From positions 1-59,907 of the forward strand of contig NZ_JARFYN010000041.1 in the NCBI RefSeq assembly GCF_030272695.1: 59,907 bases of DNA, read 5' to 3'. This DNA is from Martinezella calliandrae. Its GTDB lineage: Bacteria > Pseudomonadota > Alphaproteobacteria > Rhizobiales > Rhizobiaceae. Under the pieces are notes generated by a model. It had not been told where the DNA came from and ran no database searches. It was given only the letters and a program-made list of their open reading frames with translations. Position numbers and translations under genes: made by a program. Each line of letters opens with the position of its first letter. Position 1 is the stretch's first letter. Of the stretch, positions 7,587 to 16,152 are shown piece by piece.

Positions 7587-7919
7587 CTACTGGTCGCCAT
7601 CGCCCTCCAGAGCTTTCTTGAGAGCGGAAAGAGCACTCAATTGCCGGCGCTCGAATTTGTTGATCCAGCGTTCGGCAATATGGTTGATCGGTACGGGATT
7701 GATGAAATGCAGCTTCTCCCGGCCCTGCCATTTAACGGACACGAGGTTCGCCTCCTCCAGGATGGCAAGATGCTTTGCCACCGCCTGGCGCGTCATCTCG
7801 AGCCCCTGGCAGAGCTCGCCGAGCGACTGGCCGCTCTGATCGTATAGCCGATCGAGCAACTGCCGCCGGCTTGCATCCGCCAAAGCTCGAAAAACCGCAT
7901 CGTCGTTCATACCAAACAT
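7587..7919 (-). CDS. ArsR family transcriptional regulator
   Basis: A 110-residue winged-helix repressor. The recognition region SLGELCQGLEMTRQAVAKHL (about 32-51) followed by LAILEEANLVSVKWQGREKL is the ArsR pattern of the subgroup usually paired with AHSA1 proteins. I see no CxC metal-binding motif, so it is probably not a metal sensor. The start MFGMNDDAVF at 7919 and the internal ATG at 7910 are both possible. A perfect 11-bp inverted repeat begins 10 bp upstream of the gene and is the likely operator for autoregulation with the downstream AHSA1 gene. Confidence 0.9.
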   Translation of the reverse strand: MFGMNDDAVFRALADASRRQLLDRLYDQSGQSLGELCQGLEMTRQAVAKHLAILEEANLVSVKWQGREKLHFINPVPINHIAERWINKFERRQLSALSALKKALEGDGDQ

Positions 7920-7928
7920 GGAGCCATT

Positions 7929-7959
7929 TAGTTGCCTATTAATGCGTTATAGGCAACTA
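7929..7959 (-). promoter_or_regulatory. Candidate ArsR operator: 11-bp perfect inverted repeat
   Basis: TAGTTGCCTAT (7929-7939) and ATAGGCAACTA (7949-7959) are perfect inverted copies separated by 9 bp, immediately upstream of the ArsR gene. A further TTGGTTGC half-site-like copy follows at about 7961. Position and symmetry fit autoregulation by the ArsR dimer; binding is inferred, not shown. Confidence 0.7.
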
Positions 7960-8026
7960 TTTGGTTGCATGTCAAGCGACATGTTCGCAGACTGCGGCAA
8001 GACCGATTAAGGCAGCGCTTCATTCG

Positions 8027-9016
8027 CTAGATGGCGATGGCGTATTGATCCTGCTCCATGCGCAGATGTTCGAGCATCCGTGCAATTCCCTCCTCCAGAC
8101 TGACGCGTGGAGTAAGCCCATAGGAGCGCTGCAGCGCGGTATCGCCGCAGCGATAGAAAACGCCTTCGGGGCGATCGCAGCGGCCGTTTACAACGGGGTT
8201 CCAGCCAATTTGCCGGGCGATGATTCCCGCCAGCTCCATAAAGGAGGTAGCTCTGCCCGTCGAAAGGTTGAGGCTGGCGCCATCGGGCAGCAGTTCCTTG
8301 GTTTGCCAGATAAAATCGATGCAGTCATCGATATGGATAAAGTCCCGGCATTGTCGGCCGGAACCCCAGACGAAAACTTCCGCAGCACCCCTTTCATCGA
8401 GCAGGCGGCGACAAATGGCGGGAAATGGATAGGCGAGATCCTGATCCTCGCCAAAGCCGCTGAACGGCCGATAGGAGATGGCCCGGTTGCCATAGCGCTC
8501 GACATAGAGCTTCATCAGATATTCGCCGGTCAATTTTGCCCATCCATAGCTGAGATCAGGCACGCCGATGGCGGCCTGGAAAGATATCATATCCTCCGAA
8601 AGCAGCCGATGGTTCGCGACCGTTTGCAGCGAGATGGGATAGGCCGCGCTGGAGCTGAAGAATACGACGCAGCCCGGTTTGGCGTGCGCGGCCCATTTCC
8701 ACAATTCCGTATCCACCGCCAGATCCTCGGCCACATCGAGCGTGCGGGCCTCCAACGTCACGCGGCCGCCGACTAGCGCCGCGAGATGGAAGACATAATC
8801 GAAATGCTCCAACGGACGGCAAAAGAAAGCGCGGCAGTCCTCCTCGAAAAAAGTAAAGCGCGATCCGGGAAAACGCTGCCAGAGTTCGGGATGCCGTGCC
8901 CCAGTTCCTTCGACCAATTGATCGACGCAAACGATATCCAGGCCTTCGGCCAAAAGTCGCCTGATCAGATGCCTCCCAACAAAACCACAACCTCCCGTTA
9001 CCAATGCCCGCGCCAT
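8027..9016 (-). CDS. NAD-dependent epimerase/dehydratase (extended SDR)
   Basis: A 329-residue nucleotide-sugar epimerase or dehydratase. The start at 9016 (MARALVTGG) is set by an AAGGGGG ribosome site just upstream and by the Rossmann motif GGCGFVG at residues 8-14. The catalytic pair Y157/K161 (SYGWAK) and the serine-rich SSSAAYP before it are present, as in extended short-chain dehydrogenases. Related enzymes interconvert UDP- or GDP-sugars; the substrate is not predictable here. It lies 23 bp downstream of a glycosyltransferase gene, so the two probably act together on a surface glycan. Confidence 0.88.
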   Translation of the reverse strand: MARALVTGGCGFVGRHLIRRLLAEGLDIVCVDQLVEGTGARHPELWQRFPGSRFTFFEEDCRAFFCRPLEHFDYVFHLAALVGGRVTLEARTLDVAEDLAVDTELWKWAAHAKPGCVVFFSSSAAYPISLQTVANHRLLSEDMISFQAAIGVPDLSYGWAKLTGEYLMKLYVERYGNRAISYRPFSGFGEDQDLAYPFPAICRRLLDERGAAEVFVWGSGRQCRDFIHIDDCIDFIWQTKELLPDGASLNLSTGRATSFMELAGIIARQIGWNPVVNGRCDRPEGVFYRCGDTALQRSYGLTPRVSLEEGIARMLEHLRMEQDQYAIAI

Positions 9017-9039
9017 GTGATTGCCCCCTTTTGTTTTAG

Positions 9040-10251
9040 TTATTGAGCGAAGAAACCGCTCCTGCCCGTATAGATATCGACCATGCGCCGTCCCCATTCC
9101 GCCTTGCTCGGCGCAATTCGTTGGCCAAGTGCAAGCGCGCCTTCGCATAGTCCCCGCATCAGCTTGTCGTCATCGGTACTCGCCAAGCGTTCCGCCAGCG
9201 AACCGGCGTCGCCGCTTTTAAAGACCAGCCCGGCGCCGTTGCGTTCTACCTCGGCGGCAATCAGCGCATTGCTGCTGACGATGACGGGAATGCCCGACAT
9301 CAGCGCCTCGGCGGCCACTAAACCGTAGGGTTCGGGCATGCGCGACGGCATGATAAAGACGCGCGCCTCCCCCGCGAGCGCCGTAACCTCCTCATCAGCC
9401 AGCCAACCCGGCACCCAACAGTGCGGCAACGCCCGCTGCATCTCGTCGAGCAGCGGGCCACGGCCGATCAGGGTTGCCGTTCTCCCGGTCTTGTTTAATG
9501 CGTCGGCGAGCGTGCGAACGCCTTTCTCCCAGCACATGCGTCCCAAGAAGACGGTGCGGCGATTGCGCCAGGCCTCCACTGGAACCGGCGTCAACGGCTC
9601 GGTCGGCGTGCGCAATGTCAGAAAATGTTGTAGAGGGCCGGAACGCAGATAGGTTTCCATGCTCTCATGCGCCAGCACGATGCCGACGCGGCTCCAGAAC
9701 TCCTCGCCGACGCCGCGTTGGGTCAAGGTGCGGCGAAAGCGCCAGAGTTTGTGGAGGTAGTTGCGCTTGTCGCAATTGGTCGCAAGACACTCCGCCGATA
9801 GCGGGCGGACATTACAAATCGCACCAGTTTGGAAATTGATCAGCCCTCCATTCGGACAACTCAAGAAGAAATCGTGCGCCGTGATGATGACCTTGGCCTT
9901 ATGTTTGGCGAGGGCGTAGAAGATCGACGGCGAGAGAATTTGTGACCAGCCGTGCACATGGACGACCGTCTCTTCATCTGTTTCCGTCAACAGCGCGTCC
10001 AGCGCCTCGTAGGCACGCTTGTTATAGTTTTTCTCGAAAACGTCGGTGAAGGTAGGTCTGTCGCGCAGCGGTCGTTGGCCAAGGGCGACCGTGCGTATGC
10101 CCGCAAAGCGCGGCTTCAGCCCTTCGCCATCATCGCCGACCAGAACGGCGCAATTCAGCCCGGCCTGCCTGCTCGCTTCGATGCATTGCAACGCAACTTT
10201 GGTTGCGCCGCCGCGAATGATCGAGACATCGTTGACAAGTATTAGACGCAT
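9040..10251 (-). CDS. Glycosyltransferase family 4-like protein
   Basis: A GT-B fold retaining glycosyltransferase of about 403 residues. The N-terminal acceptor domain opens MRLILVNDVSIIRGGATKVA. The C-terminal domain has the FLGRMCWEKGVRTL nucleotide-binding start and the EX7E motif in PEPYGLVAAEALMSGIPVIV. No signal peptide or membrane segment is seen, so it likely works at the cytoplasmic face of the membrane. An alternative GTG at 10263 would add four residues; I prefer the ATG because MRLILVND is the usual opening. With the epimerase downstream it forms a two-gene glycan module whose product is unknown. Confidence 0.87.
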   Translation of the reverse strand: MRLILVNDVSIIRGGATKVALQCIEASRQAGLNCAVLVGDDGEGLKPRFAGIRTVALGQRPLRDRPTFTDVFEKNYNKRAYEALDALLTETDEETVVHVHGWSQILSPSIFYALAKHKAKVIITAHDFFLSCPNGGLINFQTGAICNVRPLSAECLATNCDKRNYLHKLWRFRRTLTQRGVGEEFWSRVGIVLAHESMETYLRSGPLQHFLTLRTPTEPLTPVPVEAWRNRRTVFLGRMCWEKGVRTLADALNKTGRTATLIGRGPLLDEMQRALPHCWVPGWLADEEVTALAGEARVFIMPSRMPEPYGLVAAEALMSGIPVIVSSNALIAAEVERNGAGLVFKSGDAGSLAERLASTDDDKLMRGLCEGALALGQRIAPSKAEWGRRMVDIYTGRSGFFAQ

Positions 10252-10639
10252 AGAACCCGACACTCACCAACAGCATTTGCGTGGGGCCGGACGAAAGGGA
10301 TTCGCCTTTTACATCATGCCCCTGGCGGTATTCAGGGGCCTGTTGGTGTCAGAAAACAATTCATCCTTTCGTATTAAGGCGAGCGGTCGCACGACACGCG
10401 CGAGTAGGCCTGCAACCCCTGCTACTTCCGTTAGGGGAGTTGACTTGTTAAAAAAAACTCTGGAAGTTCGGCCCATGATCGCAAACTGTGCCATCGTGAT
10501 GCATCGTCTCACCACCTCGCCCCTTAAAGGGAGAGTGGGAGCAGTATTGCGTTAAGCTGACTGCGATCCCTTTCAACCCTGCCGAGGCGAGTAGGGTTTT
10601 GAAGGCTCTGCTCTCCTCTTGAACCTCAAGGAGAGCGAC
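10252..10639. other. Hairpin-rich intergenic region between the glycosyltransferase and the GNAT gene
   Basis: About 390 bp with no supported gene. It contains a perfect hairpin GCCCCTG (10318-10324) / CAGGGGC (10333-10339), a TTGACT motif with an A-run near 10439, a CCCTT/AAGGG palindrome near 10522, an AACCCT/AGGGTT stem near 10575-10597, and the hairpin over the GNAT ribosome site (10610-10636). The series of short palindromes resembles accumulated rhizobial intergenic repeats. Confidence 0.5.
10610..10636 (+). promoter_or_regulatory. Hairpin enclosing the ribosome-binding site of the GNAT gene
   Basis: GCTCTCC (10610-10616) pairs with GGAGAGC (10630-10636). After a 2-nt bulge, TTGA (10619-10622) pairs with TCAA (10626-10629), leaving an ACC loop. 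The Shine-Dalgarno AAGGAG (10628-10633), 6 nt before the ATG at 10640, is wholly inside the right arm. Translation should be low unless the stem opens. Confidence 0.65.
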
Positions 10640-11176
10640 ATGAATCCCGAGCCACCAGATCCAGACGAACGACGATTTCGAAAACGGGGCGAGTGCGAGA
10701 TCCGCGCCGCGCGGCCATCCGACGCCGAGGCGATAGCCCTCATCGCCAATTTGCCCGGCTACCGAGCTGGCACGCTGCGCCTACCCTTTCAGAGCGTCGA
10801 GGAAACCCGACAATGGCTGGACAAGCCCGCATCCGAACAGCTCAGCCTCGTTGCTGTGCTTAACGGGCAAGTCGTTGGCAACGCCGGCATGCGCCGCCAT
10901 TCGGGCCGCCAAATTCACGCCGGCCATCTCGGCATGGGCGTCCACGACGATTTTACCGGCCGGGGCATCGGCTCGGCGCTGCTTGCCGCCCTCATCGACA
11001 CCGCCGACAATTGGCTGGCGATCAAACGCCTGGAACTGACCGTCTACGTCGACAACGAACCTGCGATCCGGCTTTACGAGAAATTTGGTTTCGAGACCGA
11101 GGGCCGGCTCAAAGCCTTTGCGTTTCGCAACGGTGAATATGTGGATGCGTTCACGATGGCGCGCGTGAGGATGTAA
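10640..11176 (+). CDS. GNAT family N-acetyltransferase
   Basis: A 178-residue acetyl-CoA-dependent acetyltransferase. After a charged N-terminal tail of about 20 residues the GNAT fold starts at CEIRAARPSDAEAIALIANL. The acetyl-CoA loop is GVHDDFTGRGIGSALLAALI, and the closing strand pattern is LELTVYVDNEPAIRLYEKFG, then FETEGRLKAFAFRNG, as in RimJ/RimL-like members. The start at 10640 is fixed by AAGGAG six bases upstream. That ribosome site is embedded in a hairpin. The acceptor substrate is unknown; protein N-termini, amino acids or small amines are all possible. It converges on ligA. Confidence 0.9.
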   Translation: MNPEPPDPDERRFRKRGECEIRAARPSDAEAIALIANLPGYRAGTLRLPFQSVEETRQWLDKPASEQLSLVAVLNGQVVGNAGMRRHSGRQIHAGHLGMGVHDDFTGRGIGSALLAALIDTADNWLAIKRLELTVYVDNEPAIRLYEKFGFETEGRLKAFAFRNGEYVDAFTMARVRM

Positions 11177-11214
11177 GTGGCGACGGCGACGATCCTTCGG
11201 TCCGCCGCCGTCGA

Positions 11215-13371
11215 TCATCCCCCTATCAACGCCAGCCACTCATCCTCGGTCATGACCTGCACATTGAATTCCCGCGCCTTGTCCAGCTTCGAACCTGCGC
11301 CCGGTCCGGCGACAACGATATCTGTCTTTTTCGAAACCGAGCCGGAAACTTTGGCGCCGAGACTTTCGGCCTTGGCCTTGGCTTCATCGCGGGTGAATTT
11401 CTCGAGCGATCCGGTAAAGACCACCGTCTTGCCGACGACGGGACTGCCCGATGTGGTCGGCTGCTCTGCTGCCTGTGGCCGCACTTCTTCGAGCAGCTTC
11501 GAGATCACGGCGATGTTGCGCGGTTCCTTGTAGAATTCGACGATAGCGCGCGCCACGACTTCGCCGATCCCTTCAATATTGTTGAGGTCGTTCCATGCGT
11601 CCCCCGCAAGAGGCGCCGCCTCCTTCATCCCTACTTCGAAAGCCTCGTAGGTGCCGTAGGAGCGCGCCAGCAGCTTTGCCGTCGTCTCGCCGACATGGCG
11701 GATGCCGAGCGCGAAGATGAAGCGAGATAGAGCGATATCGCGCCGCTCGTTGATGGCTGCATAAAGCTTGGAAACACTGACCTTACCGAAGCCTTCGATA
11801 TTTTCCAGCTTGGTAAGCGAAGCCTGCTGGCGCCTTTCCAAAGTGAAGATATCGGGTGCGGTGCGCACCTGCAGTGCCGGATCCTCGTTCTCGAAGAAGA
11901 AATCGATCTGCTTGGAGCCTAGGCCCTCGATATCGAAAGCGTTGCGCGACACGAAGTGCTTCAGATGCTCCGTGGCCTGCGCCCGGCAGATGAAGCCGCC
12001 GGTGCAGCGCGTCACCGCATCGACCTTGCCTGTCTTTTCATTGATGTCGCGCACCGCATGGCTGCCGCAGACGGGACACACCTTGGGAAACTCGTAAGGG
12101 GCGCTTGACGCTTCCCGCTTATCCAACACCACATCGACGATCTGCGGAATGACATCGCCGGCGCGCTGCACAATCACCATGTCGCCAACCCGGATATCGC
12201 GGCCATCGCGGATCGGCTCGCCCTTGTTGCCGATACCCTTGATGTAGTCGGCATTGTGCAGCGTCGCGTTGGTCACGACGACGCCGCCGACGGTAATCGG
12301 CTCCAGCCGTGCGACAGGCGTCAGCGCACCCGTGCGCCCCACTTGTATATCGATGCCCGTCAGTCGGGTAAATGCCTGTTCCGCCGGGAATTTATGCGCT
12401 GTCGCCCAGCGTGGCGAACGAGAGCGGAAACCGAGCCTGGCCTGCAGCTCGAGGCTGTCGACCTTGTAGACGACGCCATCGATATCATAGTCGAGGTCCG
12501 GACGCTGAAGGCCGATTTCGTCATAATGGGCGAGAATGTCGGCGACCGAATTCAGCCGCTTCATCAGCGGATTGATCGGAAAACCCCATCTGCCGAAGGT
12601 CTGCACCATGCCGAGCTGGGTGTCGGCCGGCATGTCGGACAACTCCCCCCAGGCATAGGCAAAGAATTTCAGCTTACGGCTGGCCGTGATCTTCGGATCG
12701 AGCTGGCGCAGCGAACCGGCCGCGGTGTTGCGCGGATTGACATAGGTCTGCTTGCCTTCCGCTTCCATCTGCGCATTCAGCGCCAGGAAGTCGCTCTTGG
12801 CCATATAGACCTCGCCGCGCACTTCCACGACCGAGGGGGCGCCGGCGGGCAAGGTCTGCGGGATTTCCTTGATGGTGCGTATATTGGCGGTGACGTTTTC
12901 GCCGGTCGTGCCGTCGCCACGCGTCGCCGCGTTCACCATCCGACCGTTCTCATAGCGGATTGACATGGAAAGCCCGTCGATCTTCGGCTCGGCGGTGAAG
13001 GCGATCGACTGATCCGGCGACCGGCCAAGGAAACGATAAACGCCAGCAACGAAATCCTGCACGTCTTCCTGTGAAAAAGTATTGTCGAGCGACAGCATCG
13101 GCCTTGCATGCACGACGGGCGCAAAGGTTTCGGAGGGCGCAACGCCAACCCGCCGTGATGGGCTGTCGGCGCGAATCAACGCCGGGAAACGTGCTTCGAT
13201 GGCATCGTTGCGCCGCTTCAGCGCATCATATTCGGCGTCGGTGATTTGAGGCGCGTCCTGGCCGTGATAGAGCGCATCATTTCGCGCAATCTCGGCTGCC
13301 AAATGGGCCAGCGCCGCGGCCGCTTCTTCTTCGGTCAAATCGTCAATGGGCTTCTGTTCAGTGCTCATCAA
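11215..13371 (-). CDS. ligA: NAD-dependent DNA ligase
   Basis: LigA seals nicks during replication and repair using NAD+. The 718-residue protein has the full domain set: Ia domain (about 1-75), adenylation domain with the nucleotide-accepting lysine K130 in AEPKIDG, OB fold, a four-cysteine zinc finger (CPVCGSHAV, then RCTGGFIC), helix-hairpin-helix repeats (IEGFGKVS, IEGIGEVVARAI) and a C-terminal BRCT domain (VVGKTVVFTGSLEKFTR onwards). Two ATGs in a row open the frame. It appears to be a single gene, with recN and bamD further upstream on the same strand beyond the oppositely oriented cdh. Confidence 0.97.
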   Translation of the reverse strand: MMSTEQKPIDDLTEEEAAAALAHLAAEIARNDALYHGQDAPQITDAEYDALKRRNDAIEARFPALIRADSPSRRVGVAPSETFAPVVHARPMLSLDNTFSQEDVQDFVAGVYRFLGRSPDQSIAFTAEPKIDGLSMSIRYENGRMVNAATRGDGTTGENVTANIRTIKEIPQTLPAGAPSVVEVRGEVYMAKSDFLALNAQMEAEGKQTYVNPRNTAAGSLRQLDPKITASRKLKFFAYAWGELSDMPADTQLGMVQTFGRWGFPINPLMKRLNSVADILAHYDEIGLQRPDLDYDIDGVVYKVDSLELQARLGFRSRSPRWATAHKFPAEQAFTRLTGIDIQVGRTGALTPVARLEPITVGGVVVTNATLHNADYIKGIGNKGEPIRDGRDIRVGDMVIVQRAGDVIPQIVDVVLDKREASSAPYEFPKVCPVCGSHAVRDINEKTGKVDAVTRCTGGFICRAQATEHLKHFVSRNAFDIEGLGSKQIDFFFENEDPALQVRTAPDIFTLERRQQASLTKLENIEGFGKVSVSKLYAAINERRDIALSRFIFALGIRHVGETTAKLLARSYGTYEAFEVGMKEAAPLAGDAWNDLNNIEGIGEVVARAIVEFYKEPRNIAVISKLLEEVRPQAAEQPTTSGSPVVGKTVVFTGSLEKFTRDEAKAKAESLGAKVSGSVSKKTDIVVAGPGAGSKLDKAREFNVQVMTEDEWLALIGG

Positions 13372-13398
13372 TCTACACTCCCCGATTTCGCAGATGTT

Positions 13399-13475
13399 TT
13401 AGAGCAGTTCCCGGAAAAGTGCGAAGCGGTTTTGCGTTCGGAACTCGTAAACACAAAGAGAAAAATCTAAAGCGC
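13399..13475. repeat. Rhizobial intergenic repeat (RIME-like)
   Basis: TTTTAGAGCAGTTCCCGGAA, then AAGTGCGAAGCGGTTTTGCG, then GGAACTCGTAAACACAAAGA: this follows closely the abundant rhizobial element TTTAGAGCAGTTCC...AAGTGCGAAGCGGTTTTCC...CAAAGAG, with a few substitutions. It lies between the divergent ligA and cdh genes. Recognition is by memory of the repeat pattern. Confidence 0.65.
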
Positions 13476-13638
13476 GATTTCAGACGCTACCAGCCGTGAT
13501 GGTGGCGTTCACGACATATTTGCGCGACAAGCGGTCAGTCGCGGTGTTACGTCTATCGCAAGCAATTTGAGATAAGGTATCAATGGAAGCCAGCTCTTTG
13601 GAAGTGATGGCCTCGTCAGTAAAAATTCGAAATCACGT

Positions 13639-14382
13639 ATGAAGCATCGTCCTGCCGTTCTCTCCATTTCTCTCGTCATTGTCGTCATAATCATGAGTTC
13701 GTTCGTCAGCCGCTCTGCTTTGGGGCTGGTCGTTAGAGCCTGCGAGATTAACGCGACCCTGACAGGTTCGCCGTATCCGTGCCTCAAAATAGTCCAGGCG
13801 CAGGATCCGTTGTCATCCTACGCCGTTCTGCGCGAGCCGACCGACAAGGAGCGCACCATTCTTGCGCCACTAGCCGATGTGCCCGGCATCGAAGACCCCC
13901 GCCTTCTTGCGGCGGGAGCGCCGAACTATTTCGACGCCGCATGGCGCGAGCAATCGACCGCAATCGCCCCGCGCGCTTTTAAGGTTGCGCCACAGGATTT
14001 TGCGCTGGCGATAAACGCCGCCAGTTGGCGCACACAAGATCGGCTGCATATCCACATGGGGTGCGAGACGCCGCGCTTTCGCGCTCTGCTGAAGACCCAT
14101 ACGACAGAAATTGGAACCGGCCGGTTTACAAACCTGGGGACCAACGCCGGTTGGTGGGCAACATTCCTGACAGCCGATGACCTGTCAAAATTGAACCCGT
14201 TGAGGCTCGTCGCAGACGGTGTTGATGGAGCCCGTTCCAATATGCAAAACGTCGTCGTTGGCGTCTTTGGCTCCACATTGCCGGATGGACAGCATGGCTT
14301 TTACATTCTGGCGAGAATAATCGGGGCAAACAAATACCGCGGATCCGCAGAGGATATGATTGACCCCAAATGCCTGCCTTAG
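13639..14382 (+). CDS. cdh: CDP-diacylglycerol diphosphatase (Cdh-like)
   Basis: The Cdh family hydrolyses CDP-diacylglycerol to CMP and phosphatidate. The 247-residue protein has an N-terminal membrane anchor or signal (about 7-29). The family landmarks follow: CLKIVQAQDPLSSYAVL, IEDPRLLAAGAPNYFDAAW, the substrate motif FALAINAASWRTQDRLHIHM with the HxH pair H137/H139, and CETPRFRAL. It is probably in the inner membrane facing the periplasm. It is the only plus-strand gene between ligA and recN. E. coli Cdh is of similar length; identification rests on the motif order. Confidence 0.85.
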   Translation: MKHRPAVLSISLVIVVIIMSSFVSRSALGLVVRACEINATLTGSPYPCLKIVQAQDPLSSYAVLREPTDKERTILAPLADVPGIEDPRLLAAGAPNYFDAAWREQSTAIAPRAFKVAPQDFALAINAASWRTQDRLHIHMGCETPRFRALLKTHTTEIGTGRFTNLGTNAGWWATFLTADDLSKLNPLRLVADGVDGARSNMQNVVVGVFGSTLPDGQHGFYILARIIGANKYRGSAEDMIDPKCLP

Positions 14383-14466
14383 GCGCTCCGCTTCGGGCCG
14401 AAAATGCGCATCCCGGCATCTAATGGAAAGGACCGGAAAAACCCAGCGACCGGACGAAGATAGTAA

Positions 14467-16140
14467 TCAGCCGTTGCCAGCCAGCAAGCGCTTGGCAGCC
14501 GCCCTCGCCTCTTCGGTCACCGACGCGCCTGCGAGCATGCGGGCGATCTCCTCCGTGCGGTCCTTCGGTTCCATTGTGGCAACCCGCGTGGAGATCTTTT
14601 CTGAATTATCCGCAACCGGCCCCTTGGAGATCAGTAGATGGGTTGCTGCGCGCGCGGCGACCTGCGGCGCATGGGTGACGGAAAGCACCTGCACGCGCTC
14701 CGAGAGGCGCTTCAGCCGCTGGCCGATGGCGTCGGCCACCGCACCGCCGACACCCGTGTCGATTTCGTCGAAGACCAAGGTCGGAGCCGAACCTCGATCG
14801 GCGAGTGCTACCTTCAGCGCCAGCAGAAAACGCGACAACTCGCCACCGGAAGCCACCTTCATGATCGGCCCCGGCCGCGTCCCCGGATTGGTCTGCACAT
14901 GGAATTCGACGACATCGATGCCTTCGGCTGTCGCTTCGTCGGCATCGGTGGTGATCTCCACCATGAAGCGCGCCCGCTCCAGTTTCAGCGCCGGCAGCTC
15001 AGCCATGACCGCGGCGGCAAGCGCCACGCCGGCGTGACGACGCTTATCCGAGAGGCTGCGCGCGGCGGCATCGTAATCAGCCTTGGCAATAGCGAGCTCG
15101 GCATCCAGACGCGTCAGCCTTTCTTCACCGGCGTCGAGATCGACGAGGTCGGCGTTCATCGTCCGAGCCAGCGCCGGCAAGCCGGTGACCGGGACGGAAT
15201 ATTTGCGTGAGGCGGCGCGCAGCGCAAACAGCCGCTCCTCGACACGCTCCAATTCTCTCGGATCATATTCCGTTTTGCGCAGCGCCGCCTCGACTTCCAT
15301 CTGCGCATTGGAGAGCTGATCCAACGCGGCGTCGAGTAGGGCTACAGTGTCTTCCAGCAAGCCTGGCGCCTCATGGCTCTTGCGCTCCAATCGGCGAACC
15401 AGGGAAGCGATATGCGGCACAGGCGAGGCGTTACCGTTCAGGAACTCCGAGGCCTCGGAGATGTCGCCGGCAATGCGCTGCGCCTTCATCATCCGCGAGC
15501 GACGTTCTGCGAGGTCGTCCTCTTCTCCGTCTTGCGGGGACAATTTTTCCAGCTCCTCCACCGAGGCCCGGAGATAGTCAGCTTCTCGCGCGGCGTTCTC
15601 CACCTGCTCGCGCTGTTTCTTCAGCGTCCGCTCAGTATCGCGCCAGATCTTGTAAAGCCGTCCAACAGATTGGGTTTCCTCGGCAATGCCGGCGAAGGCA
15701 TCGAGCAGCATGCGATGTGCATCGGTATCGACGAGCGCGCGGTCGTCATGCTGTCCGTGAATTTCAACGAGAAGCTGCCCCACCTGGCGCATCAATTGAA
15801 CGCTGAGCGGCTGGTCGTTGACAAAAGCCTTGGTGCGGCCGTCGGAGGACTGGGTGCGGCGGAAGATGAGGTCGCCATCGTCATCGATGCCATTTTCGCG
15901 CAGAAGCTTACGGGCAGCATGCTGCATGCCCACATCGAAAACTGCTGTGACCTGGCCACGATCCTCGCCATGACGCACGAGACCGCCATCGCCGCGCCCG
16001 CCGAGAGCTAACGAAAGACTGTCAAGCAGGATGGATTTGCCCGCGCCCGTCTCGCCGGTTAGGACCGAAAGACCGGTTTCAAAGGCAAGATCCAGCCGCT
16101 CGATCAGAACGATATCGCGGATCGAAAGCTGGACCAGCAT
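14467..16140 (-). CDS. recN: DNA repair protein RecN
   Basis: RecN is an SMC-like ATPase used in recombinational repair of double-strand breaks. At 557 residues it has the typical length. Walker A GETGAGKSILLDSL starts at residue 29. A coiled-coil middle (about 150-370) is rich in Leu, Glu and Arg. The ABC signature SGGELSRFLLALK and Walker B TLVFDEIDTGVGG are near the C-terminus. It follows bamD on the same strand with only 12 bp between, the usual alphaproteobacterial arrangement. No LexA-type box was searched for in detail. Confidence 0.96.
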   Translation of the reverse strand: MLVQLSIRDIVLIERLDLAFETGLSVLTGETGAGKSILLDSLSLALGGRGDGGLVRHGEDRGQVTAVFDVGMQHAARKLLRENGIDDDGDLIFRRTQSSDGRTKAFVNDQPLSVQLMRQVGQLLVEIHGQHDDRALVDTDAHRMLLDAFAGIAEETQSVGRLYKIWRDTERTLKKQREQVENAAREADYLRASVEELEKLSPQDGEEDDLAERRSRMMKAQRIAGDISEASEFLNGNASPVPHIASLVRRLERKSHEAPGLLEDTVALLDAALDQLSNAQMEVEAALRKTEYDPRELERVEERLFALRAASRKYSVPVTGLPALARTMNADLVDLDAGEERLTRLDAELAIAKADYDAAARSLSDKRRHAGVALAAAVMAELPALKLERARFMVEITTDADEATAEGIDVVEFHVQTNPGTRPGPIMKVASGGELSRFLLALKVALADRGSAPTLVFDEIDTGVGGAVADAIGQRLKRLSERVQVLSVTHAPQVAARAATHLLISKGPVADNSEKISTRVATMEPKDRTEEIARMLAGASVTEEARAAAKRLLAGNG

Positions 16141-16152
16141 GTGCGCTTAATC

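Noticed and set aside
10309..10515. A 68-codon minus-strand ORF in the glycosyltransferase upstream region
   Set aside because: No ribosome site, composition unlike neighbours, and it crosses palindromic repeat-like DNA; I treat it as chance.
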